A stretch of DNA of 22,636 nucleotides, from positions 1 through 22,636 of the forward strand of contig JASHSA010000064.1 in the NCBI GenBank assembly GCA_030037035.1. Reading direction: 5' to 3'. This document shows, piece after piece, positions 14,074 through 20,781 of this stretch. This DNA is from Thermoplasmata archaeon. GTDB lineage: Archaea > Thermoplasmatota > Thermoplasmata > Lutacidiplasmatales > UBA184. The position numbers were made by a program, and so were the translations under genes. Under the pieces are notes generated by a model. The model was not told where the DNA came from. It did no database searches and saw nothing but the letters and a program-made list of their open reading frames with translations. Positions within the stretch are counted from its first letter, which is position 1. Each line of letters begins with the position of its first letter.

Positions 14074-15135
14074 CTAGGCGTAATCCCGGAACGTCAGGCC
14101 GTGAGCGGGCAACTCAACCCCCCGTCCCCGCTCGACGTGCCCGACCGCGATCGCGTCCGGTGCCCCCGCCCGGGCGAGCGCCTCCCGGACGCGCGCCTCG
14201 GCCTTCGGCCGGACGACCACGAGGAAGCCGATCCCCATGTTGAACGTGCCGAACATCTCACGGACGCTGAGGCCCCCCAGCCCCTGGAGCCAGGGGAAGA
14301 GGCCCGGCGGCTCGGGCCAGGCGTCCAGGACGAACCGAACCGCGCGGGAGAGGCGGGTCAGGTTCCGCACGCCTCCCCCGCTGACGTGGGCGAGGCCGAC
14401 CACCCCGGGGAGGTCTGCGACGGCGTCGATCGCCGCGCTGTAGGTGCGCGTCGGGGCGAGCAGCTCACGACCGAGCGGCCGGCGACCGCCGGGCCGGGGG
14501 CGGTCGAGACGGACGGAGGAGGCGGCGAGGAGGCGGCGTGCGAGCGTCAGGCCGTTGGCGTGGAGCCCGCTCGACGGGAGGCCGACGATCCGGTCGCCGG
14601 CGCGTATGCTCTGCCCGAGGATCGGCGCTCGCCGCGGCGGGAAGAATCCGACCGCGGTGGCGCCGAGGTCCAGGCCGCGGACGATCTCCGCGACCAGGGC
14701 GGTCTCGCCGCCCACGAGCGCGCAGCGGGCCTTCGCCAGTCCTCGGCGCATCCCCCGACCGATCCCGCGGAAGACCGCCGGGTCGGCGACGCCGCAGAGG
14801 ATCGTGTCGACGATCGCGGTCGGCCGGGCGCCGACCGAGGCGAGGTCGTTGACGTTGATCGCGACGGCGTCCTCCCCGACCTCCTCCCAGCGGCCCAGCG
14901 CCTCGGCGAGCAGCACCTTCGTCCCGACCGTGTCGGTCGTGATCGCGATCGTCGCCCCGTCCAGCCGGACGATCCCGGCGTAGTGGCCGGGGGCCTCGAC
15001 GACCCGGCCGTGCGACGCCGGGGCCGTGTACCTCGCCGCGCGGAGGAGCTCCGGGAGCGCTCGAGCGCGTCCCGCGAGGTCGACCCCACTGGCGGCGTAC
15101 GTTCGTATCCGGGCACGGGCCGGACGCGCCGCCAC
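14074..15135 (-). CDS. purM: Phosphoribosylformylglycinamidine cyclo-ligase (AIR synthetase)
   Basis: The protein has 353 residues, close to the family norm of about 330-350. PurM closes the imidazole ring of FGAM to AIR using ATP in purine synthesis. Visible family segments in order are TYAASGVDL near the N-terminus, ITTDTVGTKV (about 65-75), GEDAVAINVNDLASVGARP, ALVGGETA (about 143), GLPSSGLHANGLTLARRLL, AHVSGGGVRNLTRL and the late MFGTFNMGIG. The open frame runs far upstream through antisense of the next gene. I place the start at the GTG at 15135 because it puts TYAASGVD near the N-terminus and AGAAAAC lies 25 bases before it. It diverges from the dihydroorotase gene across an 81-base gap. 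Confidence 0.93.
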   Translation of the reverse strand: MAARPARARIRTYAASGVDLAGRARALPELLRAARYTAPASHGRVVEAPGHYAGIVRLDGATIAITTDTVGTKVLLAEALGRWEEVGEDAVAINVNDLASVGARPTAIVDTILCGVADPAVFRGIGRGMRRGLAKARCALVGGETALVAEIVRGLDLGATAVGFFPPRRAPILGQSIRAGDRIVGLPSSGLHANGLTLARRLLAASSVRLDRPRPGGRRPLGRELLAPTRTYSAAIDAVADLPGVVGLAHVSGGGVRNLTRLSRAVRFVLDAWPEPPGLFPWLQGLGGLSVREMFGTFNMGIGFLVVVRPKAEARVREALARAGAPDAIAVGHVERGRGVELPAHGLTFRDYA

Positions 15136-15156
15136 GGTCGCTCGAGCCCCCCGCGC

Positions 15157-15163
15157 AGAAAAC
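15157..15163 (-). promoter_or_regulatory. TATA-like element before purM
   Basis: On the minus strand this reads GTTTTCT, centred 25 bases before the GTG at 15135. It is one of two AT-rich strings in the purM-dihydroorotase gap and decides the purM start. Confidence 0.5.
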
Positions 15164-15187
15164 CCCTCGCTCGGGAGCGGCGTGCCC

Positions 15188-15195
15188 GCTTTACG
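15188..15195 (+). promoter_or_regulatory. TATA-like element before the dihydroorotase gene
   Basis: GCTTTACG is centred about 26 bases before the ATG at 15217. It is nearly the same string as the one before polB (GCTTTAAC) at the same spacing, supporting a leaderless message. Confidence 0.5.
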
Positions 15196-15216
15196 CGCGC
15201 AGGCGTCGGACCGCCG

Positions 15217-16581
15217 ATGGCGCCGCCGGTCCGCCCGCGGTCGGGGACGGCTCGAAAGGAGGCCGCCGAGGCCGAGCTCGTCCTCTGCGGTCGGGCCTGG
15301 GTCGCCGGACGTCTTCAGCCGCTCGAGGTCGGGATCGACGGGGAAGGGACGATCCGGGCGATCGGCCGGAACGTCCGGGGCGCCCGTCGCCACGACGTCG
15401 GCGAGCGTGTCCTCCTCCCGGCCGCGACCGACGTGCACGTCCATCTCCGCGACCCGGGCCCGGAGGCCGAGGTCGAGACGATCGCGAGCGGTACGGTCGG
15501 CGCCGCGCTCGGGGGGGTCGGGCTCGTCGGCGAGATGCCGAACACCGAGCCGGCGGTGACGAGCGTCGAGCGCCTCGAGGAGAAGGAGGCGCGCGTCCGC
15601 GGACGCGCCGCGACGGACGTGCTGCTCTACGCCGCCGCCCTCGAGCCTCGAGCGCTGGCCGCGCTCGCCCGGCGCGCGGGCGGCTTCAAGCTCTACCTCG
15701 CTCCGACGACCGGGATCGACCCGGCGCCGGAGGCGGGCCAGCTCGACGCGCTCCTCGCCGAGCTCGCTCACCACGACCTCCCGCTCGCGGTCCACGCCGA
15801 GGACCCCGGCCGCTTCCGCACGGGGCTCGCCGCCGTCGACCCGGTCTCGTGGGACGAGCGACGACCGGTCGACGCCGAGGAGTCGGCCGTCCGGCGACTG
15901 CTCGCCGCGTCGGCGTGGCTCCGCCTGCACGTGGCCCACGCGACGGCCGCCCCGATCGTCGCGCTCGCCCGCGCGCGGGGGGTCTCCTGCGAGGTGACGG
16001 CCCAGCATCTCCTGCTGTCGAACGCGAGCGGTCGCGACGGCCGCTTCAAGGTCAACCCTCCGCTGCGTTCGGAGCTCGCGCGGGCCGCCCTCTGGCGGGA
16101 GTTCGCCGAGGGCCGCGTCCCGATCCTCGCGAGCGACCATGCCCCGCATGCCGCCCTGGCGAAGGCGCTCCCGTTCGACGTCGCCCCGAGCGGGGTCCCC
16201 GGCGTCCAGACGACCGTGCCGCTGATGCTGGCGAAGGTCGGCGAGGGGAAGCTCGCGCTCGACGTCCTCCTCCGCGCGGCGTGCGACCGCCCGGCCCGCC
16301 TGCTCGGCCAGCCGATGGGACGGATCGCCCCCGGCCACCGCGCGAACCTCCTCGTCGTGGAGTTCCGTTCGCGCCGGCCGATCCGGGGGGCGCAGCTGCG
16401 CTCGCCGTGCGGCTGGTCCCCCTTCGAGGGTTTCCCGGCGGTCTTCCCCGTCGAGCACTGGCACGACGGAGAGCGTGTCGTGGACGGAGGCGAGTACGTC
16501 GGCCGCCCCTGCGGCCGCGTCGTCCGGCCCGAGTACGCTCCCGGCGCCGCCGCTCGGCTGCCTCCGCCCGAGCGGGCCTGA
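15217..16581 (+). CDS. pyrC: Dihydroorotase
   Basis: This 454-residue amidohydrolase has the metal-binding DVHVHLRDPG (H74, H76, R78) and GFKLYL with the lysine (K158) expected to be carboxylated and bridge two zinc ions. Further ligands are H193 (VHAEDPG) and H241 (HVAHAT), and SDHAPH supplies catalytic D307. This is the class I (long) dihydroorotase pattern. The enzyme interconverts carbamoyl aspartate and dihydroorotate in pyrimidine synthesis. The C-terminal GHRANLLVVEF and later segments form the small beta-sandwich. I chose the ATG at 15217 from the upstream TATA-like string; about 20 extra residues precede the family start. A related hydantoinase or allantoinase is less likely given the exact DPG and DHAPH context. 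It is divergent from purM. Confidence 0.9.
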   Translation: MAPPVRPRSGTARKEAAEAELVLCGRAWVAGRLQPLEVGIDGEGTIRAIGRNVRGARRHDVGERVLLPAATDVHVHLRDPGPEAEVETIASGTVGAALGGVGLVGEMPNTEPAVTSVERLEEKEARVRGRAATDVLLYAAALEPRALAALARRAGGFKLYLAPTTGIDPAPEAGQLDALLAELAHHDLPLAVHAEDPGRFRTGLAAVDPVSWDERRPVDAEESAVRRLLAASAWLRLHVAHATAAPIVALARARGVSCEVTAQHLLLSNASGRDGRFKVNPPLRSELARAALWREFAEGRVPILASDHAPHAALAKALPFDVAPSGVPGVQTTVPLMLAKVGEGKLALDVLLRAACDRPARLLGQPMGRIAPGHRANLLVVEFRSRRPIRGAQLRSPCGWSPFEGFPAVFPVEHWHDGERVVDGGEYVGRPCGRVVRPEYAPGAAARLPPPERA

Positions 16582-16634
16582 GGCTCCGGGGCCGGCGCCC
16601 TCCGCGTGCCCGGGGCGCCGACCGCCGAGCGGCC

Positions 16635-17285
16635 CTACGCCGGCGGTCGGGCGAGGCGAGGGGGCCAGCCGGGGAGGAGCCGCTCGGTGAGCACGAGGTA
16701 CAGGTAGACCGCCGCGACGGCGACCGCGGCGATGAGGGCGTCGTCCAGCCAGCCGAACAGCGACTGGACGAACCCCCAATGGGACCGAAGCACGATCCCC
16801 GCGTAGAGGAACGCCGCCGCGAACGGCGTCATCCCGACCGCGGTGTAGATCCCGAACCTCTCGGGCCGCATCCGGGCGGTGCCGGCCGGGTAGCTGATGT
16901 AGCTCCGGACGACCGGCACGAGCCGCGCGAGGGCGACCGTCCCTTCGCCGTGACGGGCGAAGAACCGGTCCATCGACTCGAGGTGGCGCGGGTGCAGGCG
17001 CAGCGGGCCGATCCCGATCCGTTCGAGGCGGTGCCGCCACGACCGCCCGACCGCGAAGGCGGCGTAGGCCCCGACCACGCCGCCCAGGACCGCGACCAGG
17101 AGCGCCTCGTAGTACGGGAACGCCCCCTCCGCGACGAGGTAGCCGGCGAACGGGAGGATCAGCTCGCTCGGCAACGGCGGGACGCCGAAGCTCTCGACGG
17201 TCATCAGGGCGAACAGCCCCGGAAGGCCGACCGCGCCGAGGACGTAGACGACCAGCGCGACGAGCGAACCCGTGATCGAGAACAC
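16635..17285 (-). CDS. DedA/VTT-domain family membrane protein
   Basis: This 216-residue polytopic membrane protein matches the DedA (VTT) layout: ESFGVPPLPSELILPFAGYL in the first hydrophobic hairpin, GRSWRHRLER after the second segment, then RFFARHGEGTVALARLVPVVRSYISYPAGTARM and a hydrophobic C-terminus. The F.RHG...V...R..P..R....PAG motif is the best single indicator. DedA proteins are linked to lipid flipping (including undecaprenyl-phosphate and phospholipids) and membrane homeostasis; the substrate here is unknown. The start is GTG at 17285, 27 bases after the upstream 81-residue gene, so the two probably share a transcript. Confidence 0.85.
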   Translation of the reverse strand: MFSITGSLVALVVYVLGAVGLPGLFALMTVESFGVPPLPSELILPFAGYLVAEGAFPYYEALLVAVLGGVVGAYAAFAVGRSWRHRLERIGIGPLRLHPRHLESMDRFFARHGEGTVALARLVPVVRSYISYPAGTARMRPERFGIYTAVGMTPFAAAFLYAGIVLRSHWGFVQSLFGWLDDALIAAVAVAAVYLYLVLTERLLPGWPPRLARPPA

Positions 17286-17312
17286 CCTCGCCTCCCGCGC
17301 GAGCCCCGACGG

Positions 17313-17558
17313 CTAGGCCGCGGGGGTCTCGTCCACGATGAGACGGTACGGCTGTCGAAGATGGACGTTCGTCTCGGCCGGGATCCCGTCGACCTCGAGC
17401 GGGACCGAGCAGCCGCCGCAGGCGACGGAGCCGCGCTCCCGCCCGAGCGCGACCGAGAGCGCGACCCCGACCTCGACCCGGCGCGGTCTCACGGCGGAGC
17501 GGCGGATCGCCTCCCGCAGCTCCTCGAGCAGCTCAGGAACGCCCCGCGCGTCGGGCAT
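17313..17558 (-). CDS. Small protein of unknown function with a CGGC motif
   Basis: I do not recognise this 81-residue protein. It has a charged N-terminal helix (ELLEELREAIRRSA), a likely beta-strand pair (RRVEVGVALSVALG) and then VACGGCSVPLEVDG with a CxxC pair, ending in a polar strand (QPYRLIVDE). There is no signal peptide or membrane segment. The CGGC could bind metal or be redox-active, but two cysteines alone do not decide this. Reasons to believe it is real are an ATG preceded by GGGAGAGGG, a TATA-like string about 35 bases upstream, and a tight 27-base gap to the DedA-family gene on the same strand. No function is assigned. Confidence 0.6.
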   Translation of the reverse strand: MPDARGVPELLEELREAIRRSAVRPRRVEVGVALSVALGRERGSVACGGCSVPLEVDGIPAETNVHLRQPYRLIVDETPAA

Positions 17559-17589
17559 GGTCCCTCTCCCGTTCGACGGGGCCGAGGCA

Positions 17590-17596
17590 GATAAAC
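17590..17596 (-). promoter_or_regulatory. TATA-like element for the CGGC-protein / DedA transcript
   Basis: On the minus strand GTTTATC lies centred about 35 bases before the ATG at 17558. That leaves a leader of about 10 bases containing GGGAGAGGG, a plausible Shine-Dalgarno. Confidence 0.5.
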
Positions 17597-17617
17597 GCTT
17601 CCCGACGGGGTCGACGT

Positions 17618-18322
17618 CTACGGACCGTCGTCGGCGTCGCCCGTCGTGCCGGAGGAGCCCGCGCCGGAGGACGTCGAGGAGCCCTTCTTCTTCGGGCTCT
17701 TCTTGAGGATCTCGCCGCTGATCTTCTCGAGCTCGGCCATCAACGAGTCGATGTCCGGCTCGGCCTCTTCACCCGCTTCGCCTCCCGCGGCCGCAGGAGC
17801 TCCCGTGGAGGCTACCGGGGTCGGGGCGACCGGGGCGGGGGGAGCGACCGACGGGGGCTCGACGTACGACGGCCCCACGCCCGCGGTCGCAGGCGCGCCC
17901 TCCTCGGCCGGGGGAACGTAGGAGGACTCCGTCGCGGTCCCCTCGTGCCAGGCCGGGGTCACGTCCATCGCGGCGGCCCCCCCACCGGCGGCGAGGGGGG
18001 CGAGCTCCGGGCCGGCGCCCTGACCGGCCGACGGCGGGGAGCCCTGGGTGCCTCCCGGGCCCTGCCACTCCGACGGCGGCTGGCCGGGGCGGCGGCGCCG
18101 GCGCAGCAGGAGGAGCGCGAGCAGAAGGGCGACGACGACGGCCGCGAGCGACGTCGCGACCGCCCAGAGCGGGAACGTCTGCGACGCAGGGCACTGCCCA
18201 TACGTGCAGTTCGCGGCCGCGCGGACGACCCCGGTGTTCGGGCTCAGGCCGGCGGCGACGACGACCCCGAGCATCCCGAGCCCGAGCGACAGCGGGACGA
18301 TCGCCCGGCGTCGGAGGTTCAT
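17618..18322 (-). CDS. Two-helix membrane protein with long cytoplasmic tail, paralogue A
   Basis: This 234-residue protein has no family I can name. Residues about 8-35 form a hydrophobic segment (signal anchor or cleaved signal). A short external loop NCTYGQCP follows with two cysteines four residues apart. A second helix comes next (FPLWAVATSLAAVVVALLLALLLL), then RRRRRP and a long Pro/Gly/Ala-rich tail. The tail ends with an acidic helix (DIDSLMAELEKISGEILKK) and a Lys/Ser-rich end. The positive cluster after the second helix predicts that the tail is cytoplasmic. The membrane part is clearly homologous to the protein at 20181-20642, with almost the same loop and helix, while the tails differ. 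It lies just downstream of the flippase gene on the same strand but has its own 148-base upstream region with a 10-bp inverted repeat. Confidence 0.75.
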   Translation of the reverse strand: MNLRRRAIVPLSLGLGMLGVVVAAGLSPNTGVVRAAANCTYGQCPASQTFPLWAVATSLAAVVVALLLALLLLRRRRRPGQPPSEWQGPGGTQGSPPSAGQGAGPELAPLAAGGGAAAMDVTPAWHEGTATESSYVPPAEEGAPATAGVGPSYVEPPSVAPPAPVAPTPVASTGAPAAAGGEAGEEAEPDIDSLMAELEKISGEILKKSPKKKGSSTSSGAGSSGTTGDADDGP

Positions 18323-18363
18323 TGCACCCTGGCCGGGACGCGTCGCGCCCGGTATGCTTCCAT
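18319..18363 (-). other. Possible 14-codon upstream ORF before paralogue A
   Basis: On the minus strand an ATG at 18363 opens a 14-residue frame (MEAYRARRVPARVQ). Its TGA overlaps the paralogue A ATG as ATGA, the same coupling geometry as rrp42/rpl37ae. The ATG sits at the end of the loop of an inverted repeat. It would be translated only if transcription starts upstream, for example from the TATA-like string at 18448-18454. No Shine-Dalgarno is evident, so it may be chance. Confidence 0.3.
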
Positions 18364-18389
18364 GCCGGTGGCCCTATGTAAGCATACCG
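18350..18389 (-). promoter_or_regulatory. Perfect 10-bp inverted repeat upstream of paralogue A (operator or leader hairpin)
   Basis: On the minus strand CGGTATGCTT (18389-18380) is followed after 20 bases by its exact complement AAGCATACCG (18359-18350). It ends 27 bases before the paralogue A ATG. If the TATA is the TTACATA at 18375-18381, inside the repeat, this is an operator-like arrangement. If transcription starts from 18448-18454, it becomes a 10-bp stem with a 20-base loop in the leader. Confidence 0.65.
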
Positions 18390-18447
18390 AACGCCGCTGC
18401 CACGACGAGGCTCGCCGGAGGGCGGTCGGCGAGGCCGTCGGACGAAC

Positions 18448-18454
18448 GTATAAC
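18448..18454 (-). promoter_or_regulatory. TATA-like string far upstream of paralogue A
   Basis: On the minus strand GTTATAC lies about 129 bases before the paralogue A ATG, just after the flippase stop codon. It would give a leader of about 100 bases containing the inverted repeat and short ORF. It competes with the nearer TTACATA string, and the sequence does not decide between them. Confidence 0.35.
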
Positions 18455-18470
18455 CGGCGGAACCGGGAGC

Positions 18471-20093
18471 CTACGGGCGTCGCCCGGCGAGCGCCCGTGC
18501 CAGACGTCGCACGAGCGGCAACGGCCGGCCGTACAGACGCTCGAGCGCGTCCAGGAGGAGCCGGTCCCCCTCGTCGAGGCTCCGGGTCGCCAGGATCGCG
18601 AGGACGTAGAGCGCGGCGACCCCGAGCGCAAGGATCGGCAGCAGCAGCAGGGGCACGTGCGGACGCCACACCGTCAGGACGAGCCCGAGCGGAACGGCGG
18701 TGGCGGCGAGCGGGACGAGGACGTCCCGGCGGAACGGATGGTAGTGCTCCGCGGCGCTCAGCTCGACCAGGCACAACGTGCACCACAGCACGTTCGCGGT
18801 CGACCAGGCGACCGCCGCGCCGACCTCGCCGTACGCCGGCACGAGCGCGACCGCGAGGGCGACGTCCGTCGCTCCGGCGACGCTCGCGTTCACCGCGAGC
18901 AGGCGCGCCTGGCCCGACGCGACCTGCGCCATCGCCGCCGGTCCGAGGAGCGTCCCGACGAACGCGCCGAGGACGACGATCTGCAGCGGAAGGACGACGT
19001 TCGCATACCGTGCGCCGTAGACGAAGTCCAACGACGCCGACGGGAGGAAGACGAAGACGATCGTGAGCGGTAGCGAGAACAGCGTCAGCCACTTCGTGAC
19101 CGTCACGTACGTGAGGCCGACCGCCCGACGGTTGCCCCGCGCGAGGAATCCCGAGGCGACCGGTAGGAAGATGTACGACGCCGCCGAGATCCCGACCTGG
19201 ATGAGCCGGGCGACCGTCAGGCTCGCCGAGTACGTGCCGACCTGGGCGAAGTGGACCGCGCCCAGGACGAGCGTGTCGCCGAGCCCGGCGATGCTCACCA
19301 TCGTCCCGTAGACGAACAGCGGCACGGCGAGGACGAGGAGCTGCCGGCGCGCGCTCGGCTCGCCGCCGACCCCACGGAAGAGTCCCTCCGGAAGGCGGCG
19401 GACGCTGTAGAGCGCCACGGCCGCGAGCGTCACGACGCAGGAGGCCGCGTAGCTGAACATCGTCTCCGTGAAGGTGAGGCCCCGGTGCGGGACCACGAAG
19501 CTGAGCGCCGTCGCCCCGAGCGTCGGGGCCCGGTGGGGCTCGACGGTCGCCGCCACGAGGAACGCGAGGAACAGCCCGGGGTTGGCGATCTGGAGGAACA
19601 GCGCGTTCGGCGTGACGTTCGAGAGCCCTTGGAACACCGAGGCAAGGACCGTCGCCGCGATCAGGCTCGCGAGCGCGAGCGCACAGATCGCGAGCCCTTC
19701 GCCGACCTGGGAGGAGCCGAGCAGGCGGCCGACGGTCGGCGAGACGGCGAACACGACGACCCCGGTCACCGTCGCCGCGAGCGCGCCGAGCCCGACCCCG
19801 GTGCGGACGATCGTCCGCCGCTCGGGATCGGTGCGGGCGTACGGAAGGCTGCGGGCCACGCCGACGGTGATCCCGTACGTCCCGACCGCGAGCAGGACCT
19901 GGACGAGCGCGTAGTCGAAGGAGAACGCGTCGAACGAGGCGGTCGAGATCCCCCGGGTGATCACTACCCGGGCGAGGAACGTGAAGCCGACCAGGAGCAG
20001 GGTCGAAACGAGCAGGAACAGCGTTCCGATCGTGACCGTCGCGAACCCGGACCTCAACGTCGCCGGTTCCGACGTCCCCACGATGACGACCAC
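18471..20093 (-). CDS. MOP-superfamily polysaccharide/lipid-linked oligosaccharide flippase
   Basis: This 540-residue hydrophobic protein has about 12-14 membrane segments. It resembles the Wzx/MurJ-type polysaccharide exporters of the MOP superfamily: an N-terminal FLLVSTLLLVGFTFLARVVITRG helix, then FDYALVQVLLAVGTYGITVGVARSLPY, and a later GDTLVLGAVHFAQVGTYSASLTVARLIQVG segment. A charged loop (DPERRT) separates early helices, and the C-terminus ends in a basic amphipathic region. Such proteins flip lipid-linked glycans across the membrane for surface glycan or S-layer glycosylation; the glycan here is unknown. The GTG at 20093 is chosen because GTATTTACC on the minus strand lies about 27 bases upstream. 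The gene lies between two paralogous small membrane protein genes. Confidence 0.85.
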   Translation of the reverse strand: MVVIVGTSEPATLRSGFATVTIGTLFLLVSTLLLVGFTFLARVVITRGISTASFDAFSFDYALVQVLLAVGTYGITVGVARSLPYARTDPERRTIVRTGVGLGALAATVTGVVVFAVSPTVGRLLGSSQVGEGLAICALALASLIAATVLASVFQGLSNVTPNALFLQIANPGLFLAFLVAATVEPHRAPTLGATALSFVVPHRGLTFTETMFSYAASCVVTLAAVALYSVRRLPEGLFRGVGGEPSARRQLLVLAVPLFVYGTMVSIAGLGDTLVLGAVHFAQVGTYSASLTVARLIQVGISAASYIFLPVASGFLARGNRRAVGLTYVTVTKWLTLFSLPLTIVFVFLPSASLDFVYGARYANVVLPLQIVVLGAFVGTLLGPAAMAQVASGQARLLAVNASVAGATDVALAVALVPAYGEVGAAVAWSTANVLWCTLCLVELSAAEHYHPFRRDVLVPLAATAVPLGLVLTVWRPHVPLLLLPILALGVAALYVLAILATRSLDEGDRLLLDALERLYGRPLPLVRRLARALAGRRP

Positions 20094-20115
20094 CCCGCCG
20101 TGGCGTCGTCCTGCG

Positions 20116-20124
20116 GGTAAATAC
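20116..20124 (-). promoter_or_regulatory. TATA-like element before the flippase gene
   Basis: On the minus strand GTATTTACC is centred about 27 bases before the flippase GTG at 20093, in the 87-base gap after paralogue B. It fits a leaderless transcript separate from paralogue B. Confidence 0.5.
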
Positions 20125-20180
20125 GTAGCCGGGCGGAAGGGAGCCGCAGCGCTCGGGGGAGCTCGGGTCCGTGCGGGGGC

Positions 20181-20642
20181 CTAGCGGGACGACGTCCCGC
20201 CGTCGAGCTCGTCGCCCATCGGAGTGCCGGGGTCGTTCGCCGGCGGGTTCTCGCTGTCGCCCTGCGGTGCCTCGGAACCCTCGGACCAGTCCTGGCCGGA
20301 GCCCGCGGTCGCCCCCGCCCCGGCGGTCGCGCCGGCCGCCTCCCCCGACGGGGGACGGCGGCGGCTGCGGCGCAGCAGGAGCAGGGCGAGGATGATCGCG
20401 ATGAGGACGACGGCGACCGAGGCGCTCACCGCCCACAACGGGAACGAGCTCGACGACGGGCACTTGCCGTAGCTGCAGTTCGAAGAGGCGCTGACGAGCC
20501 CGGTGTCCGGCAACAGACCCGCGAGGACGACCACGCCGAGCATCGCGAGCGCAAGGCCGAGAGGTACCGCCCGCCAGAGCCTTCGTCGGGGATGGACCGC
20601 CAGGGTGACCACCTGCTGCGAGGGAGGGTGTTTCGCGTCCAT
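20181..20642 (-). CDS. Two-helix membrane protein, paralogue B
   Basis: This 153-residue protein has the same design as paralogue A: a basic N-terminus (HPRRRLWR), a hydrophobic segment with LGLALAMLGVVVLAGLLPD, the loop NCSYGKCP with paired cysteines, a second helix (FPLWAVSASVAVVLIAIILALLLL), RRSRRRP and a Gly/Pro/Ser/Asp-rich cytoplasmic tail. The tail is shorter than in A and lacks the acidic helix. No known family is recognised. The ATG at 20642 is uncertain: a TATA-like GCTTATC lies only about 7 bases before it, so translation may begin at the in-frame GTG at 20612, which also aligns better with the short N-terminus of paralogue A. It lies directly upstream of the flippase on the same strand. 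Confidence 0.72.
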   Translation of the reverse strand: MDAKHPPSQQVVTLAVHPRRRLWRAVPLGLALAMLGVVVLAGLLPDTGLVSASSNCSYGKCPSSSSFPLWAVSASVAVVLIAIILALLLLRRSRRRPPSGEAAGATAGAGATAGSGQDWSEGSEAPQGDSENPPANDPGTPMGDELDGGTSSR

Positions 20643-20645
20643 CGA

Positions 20646-20658
20646 GATAAGCCTACCG
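20646..20658 (-). promoter_or_regulatory. TATA-like element of paralogue B, shared motif CGGTAGGCTTA
   Basis: On the minus strand CGGTAGGCTTATC precedes paralogue B. Ten of eleven bases (CGGTAkGCTTA) match the start of the inverted repeat before paralogue A (18389-18379). The AT-rich GCTTATC part is the likely TATA box and argues for a start downstream of the ATG at 20642. Confidence 0.5.
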
Positions 20659-20751
20659 CCCCGGGTCCGGGAGCGTCGCTCGCGGCGCCCGGCGGGCCCT
20701 CGGCTTCGGGCTCCCGGCTCCGGAGGGACGGGGGCGCGCGGGACCCCGGTC

Positions 20752-20758
20752 TGATAAG
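20752..20758 (+). promoter_or_regulatory. TATA-like element before the large membrane protein gene
   Basis: TGATAAG in GC-rich DNA is centred 27 bases before the GTG at 20782, matching the leaderless spacing seen elsewhere in the window. Confidence 0.45.
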
Positions 20759-20781
20759 GGGGGCGGTCGGTGCTCGGGTCC

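Noticed and set aside
13957..15216. Extension of the dihydroorotase upstream in the same frame.
   Set aside because: That part is antisense to purM and has no recognisable domain; the ATG at 15217 has a well-spaced TATA-like string.
15136..17040. Extension of purM upstream in the same frame to 17040.
   Set aside because: The extension is antisense to the dihydroorotase gene and its content is low-complexity. The GTG at 15135 fits both the family start and the promoter-like string.
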